Source: UBA2357 sp041916775
GTDB lineage: Bacteria > Pseudomonadota > Gammaproteobacteria > Burkholderiales > Rhodocyclaceae
Direction: 5' to 3'
DNA: 64,000 nt
Assembly: GCA_041916775.1 (NCBI GenBank)
Contig: JAYRYZ010000015.1
Coordinates: 1-64,000, forward strand
Part shown: positions 61,041-64,000 of the stretch, in pieces
Numbering within the stretch: the stretch's first letter is position 1
How the letters are laid out: the number at the start of each line of letters is the position of its first letter
Program-made: the position numbers and the translations under genes
The notes under the pieces: model-generated
What the model was told of the DNA's origin: nothing
Seen by the model: only the letters and a program-made list of their open reading frames with translations
The model's database searches: none

Positions 61041-61550
61041 ATGCCCCCACCATCCAACTTGCACAAGGCCCCCGGTCGGGTGGCGTCGTCAATCATCATT
61101 GCCGCCGTATCCGCATTCATGGCCGCAGCTTCCGCTGCGCCCCCGACCCTGCCAACCGCGATCGATCTGGCCTTGGACGGGCGCGAAGCACGCCGCCTTG
61201 GCGCTCCGGTTCTGATCCTCTATAGCCAGGCGGGTTGCCACTGGTGCGAAGAGGCGCGGCGCTACATCGTGCCGCTCTCGACGACATCGGGTACCCGGGA
61301 AAAGGCCGTCTTCCGCCAGATCGATATCGACTCGGAAGCGATCTTGAGCGATTTTGCGGGGCAGGCAGGCAGCCACCGCCAATTCGCCAAGGCGCGCAAG
61401 ATCGACATGACCCCGACCGTCATGCTCTACGCGCCGGACGGCCAGGCTATCGGTGATCCGATCATCGGCATGCGGCTGCCCGACTTCTATGCTCAGTACA
61501 TCATCAACGCGATCGAATCCGCGCGTAGTGCGATCGCAGCGGAGCAGTGA
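61041..61550 (+). CDS. Periplasmic thioredoxin-like protein (SoxW-like)
   Basis: The product is 169 residues with an N-terminal signal (SSIIIAAVSAFMAAASAA) and a thioredoxin fold. The redox motif is CHWC (YSQAGCHWCEEARR), and DMTPTVML supplies the cis-proline. SoxW-type proteins keep Sox cysteines reduced or remove blocked forms. The usual CcdA-like SoxV electron donor is not in the window. It starts 10 nt after the transporter gene. Confidence 0.87.
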   Translation: MPPPSNLHKAPGRVASSIIIAAVSAFMAAASAAPPTLPTAIDLALDGREARRLGAPVLILYSQAGCHWCEEARRYIVPLSTTSGTREKAVFRQIDIDSEAILSDFAGQAGSHRQFAKARKIDMTPTVMLYAPDGQAIGDPIIGMRLPDFYAQYIINAIESARSAIAAEQ

Positions 61551-61796
61551 TCTCCCACCGCCCGCTGACACCCGACTCCGGGCTTGCGCGCATATCAGGT
61601 ACCTCCACCCCGTCATGATCGCCATAGCCTTTCGCAGCGGCTTTGCGCTCCGTCTCGTGGGGCAGCGCGTTGCCGGCGCATTGCTTCATGCTCTGCTCGG
61701 GGGCCGACGTTCTGCAAAGAAATGATGCATCCACGGAACGCGTCGGCCGCGCCGCGGTCTGCAGTGCCGTCCCAACATCAACGCCCGAGTGCACAC

Positions 61797-62888
61797 ATGA
61801 CGACCCCGCTCACGCAGCTCTACACCCCGCTCACCCTCGGCGCCATCGAGGTACCGAACCGCATCTTCATGGCCCCGCTCACCCGTTGCAGGGCGGAAGA
61901 TGGTCACGTCCCCAACGCCCTCATGGCCGAGTACTATGCGCAGCGCGCCAGCGCCGGCCTGATCATCGCCGAGGCAACGATGGCCATGGAGGGCCACTCG
62001 GCATTCTGGCGCGAGCCCGGCATCTACTCTGCGGCACAGATCGACGGCTGGGCGCGCGTGACCCGGGCGGTGCATGACGCCGGCGGCCGCATCGTGCTGC
62101 AGATCTGGCATGGCGGCCGCGCCTGCCACCCGCTGCTCAACGACAACCGCGTCGCGGTGGCACCCAGCACGATCGCGATCAGCAACGACGAAGTCCACAC
62201 CCCGCAAGGCAAGCAGCCCTACACCGTGCCGCGCGCGCTCGCAGACGACGAGTTGCCCGGCATCGTCGCCGGCTTTCGCCAGGCGGCCGAGAATGCACGC
62301 CGCGCAGGCTTCGACGGTGTCGAGATACACGGCGCCAACGGCTACCTGCTCGACCAGTTCCTGCGCGACGGCAGCAACAAGCGCAGCGGCCCCTACGGCG
62401 GCCCGCGCGAGAACCGCGCGCGCCTGCTGTTCGAGGTGCTGGATGCGGTGTGCGGCGCGATCGGCGCGGATCGGGTCGGGCTGCGCATCTCGCCACTCAA
62501 CAGCTACAACGACATGCGCGACAGCGATCCGGTGGGACTCTCCGGCTGGCTCGCAGGCGAGCTCAACCGCTTCGGGCTTGCCTACCTGCATGCGATGCGC
62601 GGTGATTTCGCACGCCAGCAGGAAGGCGACATCATGAGCCCGATCCGCGCCGCCTACCGCGGCGTGCTCATCGGCAACATGGGCTACAGTGCCGAGGAAG
62701 CCGACGCGGCCATCGCGAGCGGCAAGGTGGACGCGGTCGCGTTCGGCATGACCTTCCTCGCCAACCCGGATCTCCCCGAGCGTTTCCGCGTCGGTGCGGC
62801 GCTCAACCCGCCGCGGGTGGATTACCTCTACTCGCCGGGTGCGGAGGGTTATACCGACTATCCACGTCTCGTCGAGGCGAACGCCTGA
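61797..62888 (+). CDS. Old yellow enzyme family flavin reductase (NemA-like)
   Basis: The product is 363 residues from the ATG at 61,797. It is an FMN TIM barrel: PNRIFMAPLTRCRA, IWHGGRACHP, EIHGANGYLLDQFLRDGSNKR followed by YGG, and an NMGYS phosphate-binding region. Members reduce activated C=C bonds and electrophiles such as N-ethylmaleimide or nitro compounds; the natural substrate is unknown. The 246-nt gap before it contains no recognised feature. Confidence 0.92.
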   Translation: MTTPLTQLYTPLTLGAIEVPNRIFMAPLTRCRAEDGHVPNALMAEYYAQRASAGLIIAEATMAMEGHSAFWREPGIYSAAQIDGWARVTRAVHDAGGRIVLQIWHGGRACHPLLNDNRVAVAPSTIAISNDEVHTPQGKQPYTVPRALADDELPGIVAGFRQAAENARRAGFDGVEIHGANGYLLDQFLRDGSNKRSGPYGGPRENRARLLFEVLDAVCGAIGADRVGLRISPLNSYNDMRDSDPVGLSGWLAGELNRFGLAYLHAMRGDFARQQEGDIMSPIRAAYRGVLIGNMGYSAEEADAAIASGKVDAVAFGMTFLANPDLPERFRVGAALNPPRVDYLYSPGAEGYTDYPRLVEANA

Positions 62889-62951
62889 GGCGCGTTTCCC
62901 GGCTCGGTCGCCACGTCCGGACGCCATCTCCGATTCAACGAGTCACTACCG

Positions 62952-63122
62952 ATGAAGATGCGCAGAAAGTCCGAACTGCCGACCAAGGTGTGCGCGGTCT
63001 GTGGCCGTCCCTTTGCGTGGCGGAAGAAATGGGCGCGGGACTGGGAGGCGGTGCGCCATTGCTCCGAGCGCTGCCGCCGTGACGGCCGCCGCACCCACGC
63101 TGCGTCGGCCGCACCATGCTGA
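62952..63122 (+). CDS. Small DUF2256 zinc-ribbon protein
   Basis: The product is 56 residues and basic. Four cysteines in CAVC and CSERC arrangements predict one zinc site, with FAWRKKWARDW in between, the DUF2256 pattern. These proteins are often encoded beside cryptochrome/photolyase genes, as here. Its stop overlaps the next gene's start by 7 nt (ATG at 63,116, TGA at 63,120). Confidence 0.88.
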   Translation: MKMRRKSELPTKVCAVCGRPFAWRKKWARDWEAVRHCSERCRRDGRRTHAASAAPC

Positions 63123-64000
63123 CACCGCCCGCCCCAGCGCCCGGGGTCGTGTTCTGGTTCCGCAACGACCTGCGTCTCACCGACAACCCGGCGCTGCATA
63201 CCGCGCAGGAAGCCTGCGCAGCGCTCGATAACCGCCCCCCGGGTGGCGCCTGGTTGCTGCCCGTTTTCGTGCACGACAGCGCCCAGCGCGCGACCACCCG
63301 ATGGGGCTTCGTGCGCATGGGCGCCCATCGACGTGCCTGGCTGGACTGCGCCCTGCGCGATCTCGGCGATCAGCTCGAAGCGCGCGGAAGCCACCTGCTG
63401 CAGTGTGAAGGCGACAGCGTGGCGCAGCTCGCATCGCTCCTCGACGCGCTGGGCAGGCCCTTGCTCGTGTGCGAGGACATCCCCGCACCGGAGGAACGGC
63501 GCATGGTGCAGACGCTGCGCGAGCGCGGTTTCCAGGTGCGCACGGTGTGGCAATCCACACTGCTCGACCCCGCCAGCCTGCCCTTCGACGCCGATGACGT
63601 GCCCGACACCTTCAGCGTGTTCCGCCAGCGCATCGAGCAGGCGGGGCCATCGGGCGAACTGCGCGCGGCCCCACCGATTCCCGCCCCCCGCACGCTGCCG
63701 CCGCTGCCGCCCCGCGTACCCGGCGTGGACCGGATACCCGGTTGCCCCGCAGAAGCTGATACCGCTCCACCCACCCTGCCCGACGACCCGCGCGCGGCCT
63801 TCCCCTGCGCGCACCCGGCCTTCGACGGCGGCGAGCGTGCCGCGCTCGCCCATCTGCACCGCTATTGCGACCGCGGCTTGCCGCACAGCTACAAATCGAC
63901 GCGCAACGGCCTGATCGGTATCGACTACTCCAGCAAGTGGTCGCCCTGGCTTGCGACCGGTGCGCTGTCGGCCCGCACTGCGTGGGACGCGGTCCGCCGC
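63116..64000 (+). CDS. DASH-type cryptochrome/photolyase, partial
   Basis: The first 295 codons are in the window; the rest runs off the right edge. The N-terminal photolyase domain begins GVVFWFRNDLRLTDNPAL. The start of the FAD-binding domain shows FDGGERAALAHLHRYC, then SYKSTRNGLIGIDYSSKWSPWLATGALS, which is characteristic of cry-DASH. These enzymes repair UV dimers in single-stranded DNA or act as light receptors. Confidence 0.9.
   Translation, partial: MLTPPAPAPGVVFWFRNDLRLTDNPALHTAQEACAALDNRPPGGAWLLPVFVHDSAQRATTRWGFVRMGAHRRAWLDCALRDLGDQLEARGSHLLQCEGDSVAQLASLLDALGRPLLVCEDIPAPEERRMVQTLRERGFQVRTVWQSTLLDPASLPFDADDVPDTFSVFRQRIEQAGPSGELRAAPPIPAPRTLPPLPPRVPGVDRIPGCPAEADTAPPTLPDDPRAAFPCAHPAFDGGERAALAHLHRYCDRGLPHSYKSTRNGLIGIDYSSKWSPWLATGALSARTAWDAVRR

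Overview
The window looks like a chromosomal segment of a high-GC betaproteobacterium of the Rhodocyclales type (Thauera, Azoarcus or a relative). This is inferred from gene content and order: thrS-infC-rpmI-rplT-pheST-ihfA, gyrA-serC-pheA-hisC-tyrA-aroA/cmk-rpsA-ihfB-lapAB, and a complete thiosulfate-oxidation (sox) cluster. The genus is inferred, not shown.

Layout. (1) 1-7,920, minus strand: tRNA-Val(GAC), then thrS, infC (AUC start), rpmI, rplT, pheS, pheT, ihfA and a MerR-type regulator, then tRNA-Pro(GGG). (2) 8,025-13,780, minus strand: a thioredoxin-like protein, CorA, CysK, a 954-residue multidomain hydrolase and a small membrane protein. (3) 13,782-18,157, minus strand: a compact run cysM-ydbH-ynbE-ydbL-3'-5' exonuclease that joins cysteine synthesis to a predicted inter-membrane lipid-transport bridge. 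(4) 18,278-30,854, minus strand: lapB, lapA, ihfB, rpsA, a fused aroA-cmk, tyrA, hisC, pheA, serC and gyrA. These cover aromatic amino acid and serine synthesis together with translation, DNA topology and LPS control. (5) 31,088-35,881, plus strand: two paralogous OmpA-domain proteins flanking an MTA/SAH deaminase gene, ubiG, a frameshifted gph, and tmRNA.

(6) 35,882-48,400 is an accessory region directly downstream of tmRNA. It starts with a degenerate DUF1778 antitoxin and a small DUF3489 operon. Then comes a tightly overlapping seven-gene operon: fic, hsdM, hsdS, FRG-domain protein, AAA ATPase, DUF4276 protein, hsdR. All six junctions overlap by 1 to 11 nt. The FRG-domain protein ends in a segment clearly similar to the C-terminal tail of the HsdR encoded by the same operon. 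This suggests that the type I methyltransferase core could recruit a second effector. I consider it the most novel candidate system in the window.

(7) 48,683-61,550 is a sulfur-oxidation region: two c-type cytochromes, a divergent flavocytochrome c sulfide dehydrogenase pair (fccAB-like), an ArsR-family regulator with an ATTC-N8-GAAT operator, then soxC, D, Y, Z, A, X, B, a metallo-beta-lactamase-fold protein, a YeeE/SoxT-like transporter and a SoxW-like thioredoxin. Electrons from thiosulfate or sulfide would leave through the c-type cytochromes. (8) 61,797-64,000: an old-yellow-enzyme reductase, a small DUF2256 zinc-ribbon protein and the start of a DASH-type cryptochrome that runs off the window.

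All functional assignments come from reading motifs, family resemblance and gene order. No database search was possible.
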